A DNA stretch of 64,000 nucleotides from assembly GCA_023369685.1 (NCBI GenBank), contig SACZ01000003.1, positions 396,818-460,817 on the forward strand. Direction: 5' to 3'. The translations under genes were made by a program, and so were the position numbers. Within the stretch, counting starts at the first letter, position 1. The number at the start of each line of letters is the position of its first letter. Source of the stretch: Prolixibacteraceae bacterium JC049 (GTDB lineage Bacteria > Bacteroidota > Bacteroidia > Bacteroidales > Prolixibacteraceae). Below are positions 1-8,834 of the stretch, one piece after another. A model generated the notes under the pieces. That model was given only the letters and a program-made list of their open reading frames with translations. It made no database searches and was not told the DNA's origin.

Positions 1-141
1 TGCCTTCTTTATAAGCAGCACCAGTTGTACAGTGGCAATTATAATTGGGAATTCGATTTAAAGAAATATAAAACCGGAGTAATGTATTATTCCTTTCAAT
101 CAGCTTCAGAAATCAAAAATGGCAAAATAATACTGTATTAG
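1..141 (+). CDS. 3' end of a secreted protein: T9SS sorting tail
   Basis: Only the last 46 codons are in the window, in frame from base 1 to a TAG stop at 139-141. The residues (…YNWEFDLKKYKTGVMYYSF…GKIILY) form the last strands of a type A T9SS C-terminal sorting domain. They are clearly paralogous to the tail at 1893-2141 (YNWNFELKEYKTGLFYYSF…GKIVMH). In this family the tail directs a Sec-exported protein through the type IX machinery to the cell surface or medium, after which it is cleaved. The catalytic part lies left of the window, so function is unknown; a related glycan-active enzyme is likely from the context. The next gene begins 24 bases downstream with no terminator between, so the two may be co-transcribed. 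Confidence 0.75.
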   Translation, partial: CLLYKQHQLYSGNYNWEFDLKKYKTGVMYYSFQSASEIKNGKIILY

Positions 142-165
142 AATTAATCATAAAACAATTAAGTA

Positions 166-1902
166 ATGAAGTTTTTAAGTGTAATTGCATTGTTGCTACC
201 AATGTGGTGTTGGGCTCAGAACGATGCAATAAAACATTCCTATTTACCTGCAAAACGTATAGTGTGGCAACAAGGTGTTGATAATGCAAGGGTATTGTTG
301 AAACCAGGAATTCATCAGGCCGAATTATATGGCAATAACTCTTGTGTGCTGAAAAGTAGAGATGGAAAAGCCGATGCAATCATTCTCGATTTTGGAAAAG
401 AGATTCATGGAGGACTAGAGATTGTTACCACCGGCTTTAGTGGAAAAACACCTATTAAAGTACGTTTGCGTTTTGGGGAATCTGTTTCTGAAACTTTGTC
501 TGATGTAGGAGTAGACGGAGCCACCAATGAACACAGTTTGCGCGATTTCGAGCAACTACTACCCTGGATGGGACGTGTAGAGGTTGGAAACACCGGTTTT
601 CGTTTTGTACGAATTGACCTTCTAGATAAAAACCGAGAATTAAAATTGCAGGAAGTATCGGCTATCTCTAAAATGCGAGATATACCATACTTGGGAAGCT
701 TTGAATGTGACGATGAACAGTTGAATGAGATATGGAAAACAGGAGCTCATACTGTTCATTTGAATATGCAAGATTACCTGTGGGATGGCATTAAACGCGA
801 CCGATTGGTTTGGGTGGGCGATATGCATCCAGAGGTAATGACTATCAATGCTGTGTTTGGTTATAACGAAGTAGTGCCTAAAAGTTTGGACTATATTCGT
901 GAGGCAACGCCTGTTTCAAAATGGATGAACAATATCAGTTCTTATTCTATGTGGTGGCTGTTAATTCAGCGTGACTGGTTTATGGCACATGGTGATAAAG
1001 CATATTTGAAGAAACAGAAAGAATACACCAAAGCTCTGTTGAAGAAATTGATGTCAAAAGTCGATGAAAATGGGGTGGAGCGATTAGATGGAACCCGATT
1101 CCTGGATTGGCCTACCAGTAGAGATCAACAAACGATAAAACTGGGGTATCAGTCGTTATTGATCTTAACCCTTGAAGCGGGAGCTGAGATAATGGAAGTG
1201 CTTGGCGATAAATCGATGGCTAAGGAGTGCCTACAGAAGGTAGAGCTAATGAAAAACAGCCATTTAATGATTGATGCAAAAAGTAAACAAGCGGCAGCAC
1301 TGTTGGAACTGGCTTCAATAATCGATGCGAATAAAGCGGAAGAAATTATTCTAAAAGATGGTCCTAAAAGGTTCTCCACTTTCTATGGATATTACATGCT
1401 AGAAGCCTTGGCTAAAACTGGTGCTTACAAAGAAGCATTGGATATTATTAAACAATATTGGGGAGGAATGCTAAAACTGGGAGCAACCTCTTTCTGGGAA
1501 GATTTCGATATAAATTGGATGAAAAATGCCGGTAAGATAGATGAAATGCCAGCCCAGAACTTGGTGGATGTTCATCGAAAATATGGTGCATATTGTTACA
1601 AGAACTTGCGTCATAGTTTGTGTCATGGATGGGCTTCAGGACCTACTGCTTGGTTAAGCGCTCATGTGTTAGGCGTTAAAGTGATAGAAGCCGGATGTCG
1701 TAAAGTGGAAATTGAACCGCACTTGGGAGATTTGAAATGGGCGAAAGGAACTTTCCCTACTCCATATGGAAACATTGAAATTGCTCACAAAAAGAATAGT
1801 AATGGGAAGATTGAAACTCAAGTGACAGCTCCTAAAGAGGTGAAAGTGACAGTTAAAAATGCTTTGCCAACAAGTATAAAGAAGAAAAAAAAAGCGAATT
1901 AA
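166..1902 (+). CDS. GH78-type alpha-L-rhamnosidase-like protein, T9SS tail out of frame
   Basis: A 578-residue exported protein with a clean signal peptide (MKFLSVIALLLPMWCWAQ). A beta-sandwich segment (about 40-170) leads into an (alpha/alpha)6 barrel typical of GH78 rhamnosidases. The acid-motif region reads DGIKRDRLVWVGD (Asp212), where classical members have DERxGW. TSFWEDFD (Glu445) matches the general-base segment, and the C-terminal sandwich has the usual KVEIEPHLGDLKWAKG. It is shorter than full GH78 enzymes (about 900 residues), lacking the extra N-terminal modules. The frame ends at TAA 1900-1902 just after an A9 run. Shifting back one base there reads straight into a T9SS sorting domain (1893-2141). 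As encoded, the product would be a periplasmic protein without the secretion tail. Family assignment is firm; activity on rhamnose is inferred. Confidence 0.85.
   Translation: MKFLSVIALLLPMWCWAQNDAIKHSYLPAKRIVWQQGVDNARVLLKPGIHQAELYGNNSCVLKSRDGKADAIILDFGKEIHGGLEIVTTGFSGKTPIKVRLRFGESVSETLSDVGVDGATNEHSLRDFEQLLPWMGRVEVGNTGFRFVRIDLLDKNRELKLQEVSAISKMRDIPYLGSFECDDEQLNEIWKTGAHTVHLNMQDYLWDGIKRDRLVWVGDMHPEVMTINAVFGYNEVVPKSLDYIREATPVSKWMNNISSYSMWWLLIQRDWFMAHGDKAYLKKQKEYTKALLKKLMSKVDENGVERLDGTRFLDWPTSRDQQTIKLGYQSLLILTLEAGAEIMEVLGDKSMAKECLQKVELMKNSHLMIDAKSKQAAALLELASIIDANKAEEIILKDGPKRFSTFYGYYMLEALAKTGAYKEALDIIKQYWGGMLKLGATSFWEDFDINWMKNAGKIDEMPAQNLVDVHRKYGAYCYKNLRHSLCHGWASGPTAWLSAHVLGVKVIEAGCRKVEIEPHLGDLKWAKGTFPTPYGNIEIAHKKNSNGKIETQVTAPKEVKVTVKNALPTSIKKKKKAN
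1885..1893 (+). other. A9 tract at a frame junction (possible slippage site)
   Basis: Nine consecutive A bases, preceded by AAG AAG and followed by GCGAAT. Reading in the upstream frame gives AAA AAA AAA GCG AAT TAA. One inserted base, or a -1 slip, gives AAA AAA AAA AGC GAA TTA and opens the T9SS tail. Runs of nine A are known substrates for RNA polymerase slippage and for -1 ribosomal slippage. They are also a common place for sequencing errors, so the sequence alone does not settle which applies. Confidence 0.6.
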
Positions 1903-2141
1903 AAGTATATCCAGTTCCAGCAAGAGATAAGGTGAATTTTCATTTCTCAATATCTACTTATGGAAACGTTTCAGTAAAGCTATTTGATACATCTGGTCGT
2001 TGTTTGCTGGAGAAAAAGCAGTCGTTGACTAGTGGAATTTATAACTGGAATTTTGAATTGAAAGAATATAAAACAGGTCTGTTCTACTATTCATTTCAAT
2101 CGATGGATGAAGCAGTAACAGGAAAGATAGTTATGCATTAA
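1893..2141 (+). CDS. T9SS type A sorting domain in the -1 frame of the preceding gene
   Basis: The frame beginning SELKVYPVPARDKVNFHF and ending GKIVMH has the hallmark of a T9SS type A tail: a KVYPxPA entry, then beta strands with VSVKLFDTSGR and a SGIYNWNFELKEYKTGLFYY segment. An internal ATG at 1932 lies inside the domain and is not a credible independent start, because it would remove the KVYPVPA strand and leave no signal peptide. It is therefore best read as the displaced C-terminus of the 166-1902 gene. It resembles the tail at bases 1-141, which supports a real, recently functional domain. Confidence 0.7.
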   Translation, partial: SELKVYPVPARDKVNFHFSISTYGNVSVKLFDTSGRCLLEKKQSLTSGIYNWNFELKEYKTGLFYYSFQSMDEAVTGKIVMH

Positions 2142-2170
2142 ATAGGAATAATTTATATCAATTGAAAGGG

Positions 2171-2198
2171 CACTGGAAGTTGTTTCCAGTGTTTTTTT
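2171..2198 (+). terminator. intrinsic terminator after the first GH78-like gene
   Basis: Perfect 8-bp stem CACTGGAA/TTCCAGTG with a 5-base loop, followed directly by seven T. It lies 30 bases past the stop of the T9SS tail frame, not of the GH78 frame alone, which fits the tail being part of the transcript. Confidence 0.85.
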
Positions 2199-2200
2199 AA

Positions 2201-2233
2201 AACCGAGCGTGTTCGTACACGATGCGCTCGGTT
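2201..2233 (+). other. long hairpin in the leader of the alginate-lyase-family gene
   Basis: AACCGAGC (2201-2208) pairs with GCTCGGTT (2226-2233). Inside it CGTGT and ACACG form a second stem around TCGT, with a short bulge. No T run follows, so it is not a usual terminator. It ends 29 bases before the ATG at 2263. It may be a leader structure, or a barrier behind the terminator just upstream. Its GC content is well above its surroundings. Confidence 0.6.
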
Positions 2234-2262
2234 GCTAAATCAACTAACTAAATAAACCAAAA

Positions 2263-4443
2263 ATGAGAAAGCTAGCTTGTATTGTAATTATAGTGTTTTC
2301 GGCACTTATTGCAAATGCTCAAAACCTGGTACATCCCGGAATTCTACACAAACGATCCGATCTGGATAGAATGAAAGCAATGGTAAAGGCCAAGGTCGAT
2401 CCTTGGTATAGTTCATTTAAACGTTTCGAAGCTGATAAGTATTCCAGCAAATACTACTCGGTACAAGGAAATTCTTCGTGGACATCGGTTTCACGAGAAA
2501 ATCCAAGTGACCATAGAGGACCATTCGAAAATGATGCACGTGCCGCTTACCAGAATGCCATAATGTGGTATATCACAGGCAATGTTTACCATGCACAAAA
2601 GGCTGTTGAAATTCTAAATACCTGGAGTAATATTACCAATTTTCATGGTGGTGGAACTGAACCATTGTGTGCGGGAATGTATGGGTGGCCAATAATTAAT
2701 GCAGCAGAAATTATCAAACATACGTCTGATAAATGGAAGTCCGAAGATATTAAACGTTTCGAAGATATGTTAGTCTATCCGGGGTATTCATCTACAGAAG
2801 TACCATCGGTAGATATCAAGGATGATCGGGTTTCATTTTACTGGCGAATTTATATGGGCGATGGAGGTCGTCATGGAAATCAGGATTTGGCTGCATGGAT
2901 GAGTGTTATGGCCATGGGAATTTTTCTCGATAACGAATTGATGTATAAACGAGCACTTAACTATGTGAAAGGACTTGCTCATCCGGAAGGAGATTTACCA
3001 TGTCATGCGGGCCCCAAAGAACCCACTTCATTAAGAAAAGACGGTACTTATTCGCAAGAGTATAAGGTGCGAAAGCTAAATACCATCCCAGATTATGGTT
3101 ACAACGGAGTTTTAAAGTACTATATATGGGAAAACGGTCAGTGTCAGGAACATTCACGTGATTTATGGCATGCAAATCTGGGAATGGGCTTTCTTTCTCA
3201 GTTGGCAGAAATGGCGTGGAATCAGGGAGATGATTTATACGGCTGGGAGGACAATCGATTGCTTCTGGGCTACGAATTTCATATGCGATATGATGTGTCC
3301 AGCAAGCACAGTTATCCCGATCAAACATCTCCATGGAATCCAACAGTTGAATCTGGCGAGTTTATTCAACAATTTGATCGAACAGCCCGATGGAAATCAC
3401 TGGGAATTAATCCCGATTCGCGAGGGAAAACGTTTAAAGCTCCAATTGCCGAATTACCATTGGCGCACTATATGACAAGAACAAGTTTGGATAGTACGCA
3501 ATTCAAATGGTTAAAGCGAGCAAGAGATAAGGCCATTGAAGAGCGAGGTTATGAAGAGCGTCAGTCGTATCCATATGCATTGGATTATCCCGGATATGGA
3601 GCTTTGACTTTCCGACGTTTGGATGCAACGATGGGAGATCCTGTTGTTAATTTCGACGATGGAGTTCCTGAGTTCGGAGCTCATTCATTGCCTGGAACCA
3701 TTCGTTTGGTCAATTTCGATTATTACCCCGAAGATGCAGGAGGCGCTGAAGGAAAAACGTTCATGGATAAAACGGAAGGTACATCTACTTCTGATTACCG
3801 CAAAGAGGATGATGTGCAAATTGGAACTTCAGCAGGGAAACGTTTTTTAACTGAGCTGGAGCCTGAAGAGTGGTATAGTTACACCGTAAGCAGTTTGCAG
3901 GAAGAAGAGTATGATATCGAGTTGGAATATGCAGCTTTTGCAAAATCAGCTAAAGTGAAACTAGAAGTAGATGGAGAGAAGCTAGTGGATGATGTAGAGA
4001 TTCCTTTTAATGAAGCGAATGATTCGCAGAATACGGCAGAAGAAGCACATACCTGGCAAATGTTGACTTTGGCAAAAAATGTAACATTGAAAAAAGGATT
4101 GCAGAATGTGAAGCTATTTATTAATGGAGAGGAGAAAGGTGTACACTTGAATTCTATCTCGTTTAAGAAGGTGGTGAATACTTCAACAGATCTAAAAACA
4201 CTAGTTGGTAAAGTGAAAATCTATCCCAACCCTGCCAATGGATTAGTGACCATTGACCTGCCTGAAGCTGAAAAAGTAAAGTATATCCAAATTTTATCCG
4301 TCGGAGGCCAAAAGGTATTGCAAATCAATGATTGCAGAAGCAATAACAGAATAGATATCTCTGAATTAAAAACGGGATTGTATCTGGTTAAAGTAAGCCT
4401 TTTGAATGGGCAGAATATTAAGCAAAAACTGATTGTCAAATAA
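2263..4443 (+). CDS. alginate-lyase superfamily polysaccharide lyase with CBM6-like module and T9SS tail
   Basis: A 726-residue secreted enzyme: signal peptide (MRKLACIVIIVFSALIANAQ), an (alpha/alpha) alginate_lyase-type domain (about 25-400), a CBM6-like beta-sandwich (about 481-635) and a T9SS type A tail (about 650-726, starting KVKIYPNPANG). Lyase signatures include ENDARAAYQNAIMWYITG, RHGNQDLAAW and the active-site stretch EHSRDLWHANLGMG…AEMAWNQGDDLYG. Members of this superfamily (PL5, PL38 and relatives) cleave uronate-containing chains by beta-elimination; PL38 includes glucuronan lyases. Among rhamnosidases, a glucuronate-containing rhamnan or a pectin-like chain is a plausible substrate, but the precise specificity cannot be read from sequence. 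The intact tail suggests it acts at the surface, as the endo-acting member of the cluster. The start is set by the signal peptide. Confidence 0.85.
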   Translation: MRKLACIVIIVFSALIANAQNLVHPGILHKRSDLDRMKAMVKAKVDPWYSSFKRFEADKYSSKYYSVQGNSSWTSVSRENPSDHRGPFENDARAAYQNAIMWYITGNVYHAQKAVEILNTWSNITNFHGGGTEPLCAGMYGWPIINAAEIIKHTSDKWKSEDIKRFEDMLVYPGYSSTEVPSVDIKDDRVSFYWRIYMGDGGRHGNQDLAAWMSVMAMGIFLDNELMYKRALNYVKGLAHPEGDLPCHAGPKEPTSLRKDGTYSQEYKVRKLNTIPDYGYNGVLKYYIWENGQCQEHSRDLWHANLGMGFLSQLAEMAWNQGDDLYGWEDNRLLLGYEFHMRYDVSSKHSYPDQTSPWNPTVESGEFIQQFDRTARWKSLGINPDSRGKTFKAPIAELPLAHYMTRTSLDSTQFKWLKRARDKAIEERGYEERQSYPYALDYPGYGALTFRRLDATMGDPVVNFDDGVPEFGAHSLPGTIRLVNFDYYPEDAGGAEGKTFMDKTEGTSTSDYRKEDDVQIGTSAGKRFLTELEPEEWYSYTVSSLQEEEYDIELEYAAFAKSAKVKLEVDGEKLVDDVEIPFNEANDSQNTAEEAHTWQMLTLAKNVTLKKGLQNVKLFINGEEKGVHLNSISFKKVVNTSTDLKTLVGKVKIYPNPANGLVTIDLPEAEKVKYIQILSVGGQKVLQINDCRSNNRIDISELKTGLYLVKVSLLNGQNIKQKLIVK

Positions 4444-4504
4444 ATAGAAGATATCTGGAAAATCACCTCTCTTAATTTCAGGTAACCTAAATATTTTATA
4501 GAAA

Positions 4505-7207
4505 ATGAAACAGATTTCAGTCTTAATTCTAATGCTTTGCTGCTATAATCTAATGGCAATTGAAGTAAAGAAATTACGAACCGAATACCTTAAAAATCCC
4601 ATGGGGATAGAGGCCGAAGCACCTCGGTTAAGTTGGGAAGTTCGGGCCGAAAGAAATGGTGTCGCTCAATCGGCTTATGAAATTCGATGTGCCGAATCGG
4701 TTAAAAAACTAAAACATCGAAAAGCCTTACTTTGGTCAACAGGTAAAGTGCTATCCAATAAAACGACACTGTTAGAATATGGCGGAGAAGCTTTAGCCTC
4801 AGGACAGCGTGTATACTGGCAAGTACGCGTATGGGACGAAAAGGGAAAAGCAAGTAAATGGAGTGAACCTGCTTTTTTCGAAATGGGATTGTTGAAAAAA
4901 GAGGATTGGAAAGCTGGTTGGATTCATGCCAATAGTCCCAGCTTTAAGGCTGAAGCAATCAATGCTTCGCCCTATTTTCGCAAAGAGTTTTCAACCAATA
5001 AAAAGGTGGTGCGTGCAAGAGCCTATGTGAGTGCACAAGGATTGTACGAATTGTATTTGAATGGAGAGAAAGTAGGCAACGATCGATTAACTCCGGGGTG
5101 GACCAGTTATGAGAATCGTATTCAATATCAGGTGTACGATGTAACTTCCATGATTGGTCAAGGAGAGAATGTGGTTGCTTCGGTATTGGGAAATGGTTGG
5201 TATCGTGAGTTTCGAAATCAGAATATGAAGAAGCCATTGACTTTTATTCTTCAAATGGACGTGAACTATAGCGATGGTTCTTCGGAGTTAATTGTTACTG
5301 ACGATACATGGAAATCGGCATTGGGAGCCATTGAGTACACTTCGATTTATAACGGAGAGCAGTATAACGCAACCAAAGAATTGAAGAATTGGAATCGGGT
5401 AGGTGCAGTATCTTCAGTATGGACGAATGCTTTAGTTGTGGATGTTGCTACTCAACTGGTAGCAACGGAAAATGAAACCATGCAGGTAATGAATCGTATT
5501 CAGCCTGTTGAGATAAAAGAGACTGAAAGCGGATCGTACATCATTGATTTTGGGCAAAACCTTGTGGGTGTTATGGAAATCCAGCTAAATGGGAAAGGAC
5601 ATAAAGGAGAGGTTGTAACATTGCATCATGCCGAGGTTTTAGAACCCAATGGGAAATTATATCGAAAAGCATTACGCAGGGCTCAGCAAACTGATAATTA
5701 CACAATTGCTGGAGAAGAAACAGAGAAATATACTCCTCGATTTACCTTTCATGGATTTCGATATGCCGAAGTGATTGGTTATCCCGGGAAACTGCAAAAG
5801 GAAAATATTACTGCTTTGGCAATACATTCTAATTTAGAGGAAACGGGGCAGTTTGAGTGTTCTGAACCATTGATTAATCAGTTGGTACATAATGCTGTTT
5901 GGGGCCAGAAAGGAAACTTTGTGGATGTGCCTACCGATTGTCCGCAGCGCGATGAACGATTAGGATGGACTGCCGACACACAGGTGTTTACTCCGGCTGG
6001 GTGTTTTAATATGCAGTCGGCCGCGTTTTACATGAAGTGGATGAAAGACTTGGCGCTCGATCAGAATAGAGATGGTAGTGTTCCTCGTTACATTCCGGCT
6101 ATTTCGCATGGTGGCGGGCAGGCAGGCTGGTCCGATGCTGCAGTTATTGTTCCTTGGTATTTGTACCATTTCTATGGCGATACAACTGTTTTACGAGAAC
6201 AGTACGATAGTATGAAGCGTCATATCGAATTCATGAAAAACAGAGCGGGCAAAAATCTGCTAATTCAAAAAGGGAAACAATACGGCGATTGGTTGTCGTT
6301 TAAAAGCGAGAACAACGATCACTACATGGGGGCATTCACCGATAAGTACTTTATTGCAACAGCTTACTTTTCTTACTCTTCGGCATTGGTGGCTAAAATA
6401 GCTCATATTCTGGGCGAGCAAGCAGATGAAAAATATTATACCGAACTGGCTGCAAAAGTTCGAAAGGCTTTTCAGAATGAGTACATGACAGCCAACGGGC
6501 GTTTAATGTCCAACACCCAAACGGCTTATTGCATGGGAATTGAGTTTGATTTAGTTCCAGAGGCGCTAAAGCCTCAGGTGGCCAAATACCTGGCCAATGA
6601 TGTAAATAAGATGAAGCATATCACTACCGGTTTCTTAGGAACTCCAATGATTAGTTTCATTTTGTCGGAATATGGATACTACGATGAAGCATACATGTTG
6701 CTTATGCGCAAGAAATATCCGGGGTGGCTTTATCCTGTAACTAAAGGAGCGACTACAATCTGGGAACGCTGGGATGGTATCAGACCTGATGGTAGTTTTC
6801 AGCGAGCAGGCATGAATTCTTTTAACCATTATGCATACGGAGCCATTGTCAATTGGTTGTATCAGGTGGTTGCAGGAATCCGAATTGATGAACGAAATGC
6901 TGGTTTTTCAGAGGTCGTTATTGAACCACATGTGGGAGGTGGTTTAACATGGGCAAAGGCCAGTTACAATTCCATTCGGGGAACAATAAAGTCTGCCTGG
7001 AAAATGGAGAATGACCACTTCGAATTAAATGTTGAAGTGCCTGTCAATACAAAAGGGGTGATCCGTATTGTGGCAGAAGAGACAGATACTATAACTAAAA
7101 ATGGAGAATCGTTAAAAAGAGCGCAGATGAAATATATAAGCACAGCCTCGTTTAAAGGATACGAAATAAATGTGGCGAGTGGTAAATATTCGTTTGTACG
7201 AAAATAG
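4505..7207 (+). CDS. GH78 alpha-L-rhamnosidase
   Basis: A full-length (900 aa) GH78 enzyme that removes terminal alpha-L-rhamnose by inversion. A signal peptide (MKQISVLILMLCCYNLMA) is followed by a fibronectin-like domain (LRTEYLKNPMGIEAEAPRLSWEV), the Bac_rhamnosid_N sandwich (ARAYVSAQGLYELYLNGEKVG), a second sandwich (DFGQNLVGVMEIQL), the six-hairpin barrel and a C-terminal sandwich (VVIEPHVGGGLTWAKASY). The catalytic motif PTDCPQRDERLGWTAD is intact (Asp483, Glu484), as is the general-base motif TIWERWDGI (Glu754). No lipobox or T9SS tail is seen, so a periplasmic location is most likely. It starts 61 bases after the lyase with no terminator between, so the two are probably co-transcribed. 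Confidence 0.93.
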   Translation: MKQISVLILMLCCYNLMAIEVKKLRTEYLKNPMGIEAEAPRLSWEVRAERNGVAQSAYEIRCAESVKKLKHRKALLWSTGKVLSNKTTLLEYGGEALASGQRVYWQVRVWDEKGKASKWSEPAFFEMGLLKKEDWKAGWIHANSPSFKAEAINASPYFRKEFSTNKKVVRARAYVSAQGLYELYLNGEKVGNDRLTPGWTSYENRIQYQVYDVTSMIGQGENVVASVLGNGWYREFRNQNMKKPLTFILQMDVNYSDGSSELIVTDDTWKSALGAIEYTSIYNGEQYNATKELKNWNRVGAVSSVWTNALVVDVATQLVATENETMQVMNRIQPVEIKETESGSYIIDFGQNLVGVMEIQLNGKGHKGEVVTLHHAEVLEPNGKLYRKALRRAQQTDNYTIAGEETEKYTPRFTFHGFRYAEVIGYPGKLQKENITALAIHSNLEETGQFECSEPLINQLVHNAVWGQKGNFVDVPTDCPQRDERLGWTADTQVFTPAGCFNMQSAAFYMKWMKDLALDQNRDGSVPRYIPAISHGGGQAGWSDAAVIVPWYLYHFYGDTTVLREQYDSMKRHIEFMKNRAGKNLLIQKGKQYGDWLSFKSENNDHYMGAFTDKYFIATAYFSYSSALVAKIAHILGEQADEKYYTELAAKVRKAFQNEYMTANGRLMSNTQTAYCMGIEFDLVPEALKPQVAKYLANDVNKMKHITTGFLGTPMISFILSEYGYYDEAYMLLMRKKYPGWLYPVTKGATTIWERWDGIRPDGSFQRAGMNSFNHYAYGAIVNWLYQVVAGIRIDERNAGFSEVVIEPHVGGGLTWAKASYNSIRGTIKSAWKMENDHFELNVEVPVNTKGVIRIVAEETDTITKNGESLKRAQMKYISTASFKGYEINVASGKYSFVRK

Positions 7208-7217
7208 ATTAGGATAC

Positions 7218-7255
7218 AGCTCTAAAGTTGGCATTGGCTGACTTTGGAGCTTTTT
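7218..7255 (+). terminator. intrinsic terminator after the GH78 gene
   Basis: AGCTCTAAAGT (7218-7228) pairs with ACTTTGGAGCT (7241-7251), 11 bp with one G-T pair, followed by TTTT. It begins 11 bases after the stop codon. Confidence 0.85.
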
Positions 7256-7271
7256 AAATTGAGAAGAAGAT

Positions 7272-8702
7272 ATGAAGCAGTTGAGGTTTTTAGTTATTGT
7301 TATGCTGTTTGCGAGCTGTGTGTTTTATACGAAAGCACACAGTTTTTCCAAGAAGCTAGATTGGGTTGAACATGTTGGGTATAGGGAGTTTGATTTTAAA
7401 ACAGATACTTTTAATGTACTGAAATATGAGGCTTGCAATTCCGGGATTTTTTCAGCTACCAAGGCCATCCAAAATGCAATTGACAAGTGTGCTGAAAATG
7501 GAGGTGGAGTAGTCTACTTTCCTAAAGGCTATTACTTGACAGGAAGTATTTACGTGAAAAGCAATGTGCATTTGTACTTTCATAATGATGTGGTGTTGCT
7601 GGGGAGTACAGAACTGGTTGATTATCCCGAGATTGATACCCGAGTAGCTGGAATAGAAATTAAATGGCCTTCGGCATTAATTAACATCAACAATGCTAAG
7701 AATGTAAAAATCTCAGGTGAAGCGGAGATTCAAGGGCGTGGTCGAATATTTTGGGCTAAGTTCATATACATGAAACCTATTTATCAGAAGGAGAACCTGA
7801 AATGGATTCGCGACTACGACTGTAAACGCCCAAGAATGTTGGTATCCAACAACTCTACCAATGTGAAAATTCAGGATATTACATTGAAAGAATCTCCTTT
7901 TTGGACGGTGCAGATATTGTATTCGAAGCAGGTGACTGTCGATGGTATTTCCATTGATAACTTCTCGAAGCATTACGCTCCAAGTACCGATGGTATCGAT
8001 ATCGATTCATCGGAAAAAGTGTTGGTGCAAAATTGCAATGTAGCATGCATGGACGATAACTTCTGTCTGAAGGCAGGTCGCGATGCTGATGGATTACGAG
8101 TGAATAAACCTTGCCAGTACATTGTAATTCGAAATAATAAAACGGCCGAAGGTTCAGGTTTGGTAGTTTTCGGAAGTGAAACTTCTGGTGGAATTAAGTA
8201 TGTTTATGTCTCCAATATGGAAGCCAATGGAACTGATACTGGTATTCGGTTTAAATCGGCCAGAACAAGGGGAGGTGTAATTGAGAATGTCTATATCGAG
8301 AATATTACAATGAAGAATATTCCAACTGTATTTGAGATGTCAATGAACTGGAATCCTAAATATAGTTACTGCAAGCTGCCAGAAAAATACAATGGATATC
8401 CCATTCCAAAGCGGTGGAAAATGTTATTGCAAAAGGTAACTCCAGCAGAGAAGGGCTTCTGTAAACTGCAGAATATCTATTTCAAAAATATTACTGCTGA
8501 AAAGTGCAAACGTGCGTTCAAAGTTCAAGGATATAAAGAATATCCGGTAGAAGGATTAAGTTTCGATAATGTGAATATTCAGGCACAAACAGGAGGCTCA
8601 ATTGAGAATGCGCGCAATTGGAAGATGAGTGATTCGAAGTTCGAATTTGAAAAAGAGAATTCACTGAAACAGAAAAATACATCAGGAATAAGAGTTCGTT
8701 AA
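7272..8702 (+). CDS. GH28 family glycosidase (polygalacturonase-like)
   Basis: A 476-residue exported right-handed beta-helix protein of family GH28, whose members hydrolyse alpha-linked galacturonate and related bonds in pectins. An N-terminal signal sequence is visible. Motifs run in family order: a Gly-rich opening (NGGGVVYFPKGYYLTGSI), APSTDGIDID, ACMDDNFCLKAGRDADGLR, EGSGLVVFGSETSGG and GIRFKSARTRGG. The usual NTD appears as STD and the usual GHG as GSG; this variant set is familiar from a Bacteroidota subfamily that often sits beside rhamnosidases, so it is not degeneration. The catalytic DD pair and the R-K motif are present. The gene is bracketed by terminators on both sides, so it is probably transcribed alone. 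Exo-action on oligosaccharides in the periplasm is inferred. Confidence 0.88.
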   Translation: MKQLRFLVIVMLFASCVFYTKAHSFSKKLDWVEHVGYREFDFKTDTFNVLKYEACNSGIFSATKAIQNAIDKCAENGGGVVYFPKGYYLTGSIYVKSNVHLYFHNDVVLLGSTELVDYPEIDTRVAGIEIKWPSALININNAKNVKISGEAEIQGRGRIFWAKFIYMKPIYQKENLKWIRDYDCKRPRMLVSNNSTNVKIQDITLKESPFWTVQILYSKQVTVDGISIDNFSKHYAPSTDGIDIDSSEKVLVQNCNVACMDDNFCLKAGRDADGLRVNKPCQYIVIRNNKTAEGSGLVVFGSETSGGIKYVYVSNMEANGTDTGIRFKSARTRGGVIENVYIENITMKNIPTVFEMSMNWNPKYSYCKLPEKYNGYPIPKRWKMLLQKVTPAEKGFCKLQNIYFKNITAEKCKRAFKVQGYKEYPVEGLSFDNVNIQAQTGGSIENARNWKMSDSKFEFEKENSLKQKNTSGIRVR

Positions 8703-8756
8703 GGCATAGAATATAAGGAAGCTAAGTAGTTTATTATAGATTATCGGTAATGGAAG

Positions 8757-8796
8757 AGAGTTGCTGTCATTCAATTGACAGGACTCTTTTCTTGTT
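8757..8796 (+). terminator. intrinsic terminator after the GH28 gene
   Basis: AGAGT-TG-CTGTCA pairs with TGACAG-G-ACTCT around a TTCAAT loop, followed by a T-rich stretch (TTTTCTTGTTTT). Confidence 0.8.
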
Positions 8797-8834
8797 TTAA
8801 CTAGTGGGTACTGGTAGGGGAATTGAAATAGTGC

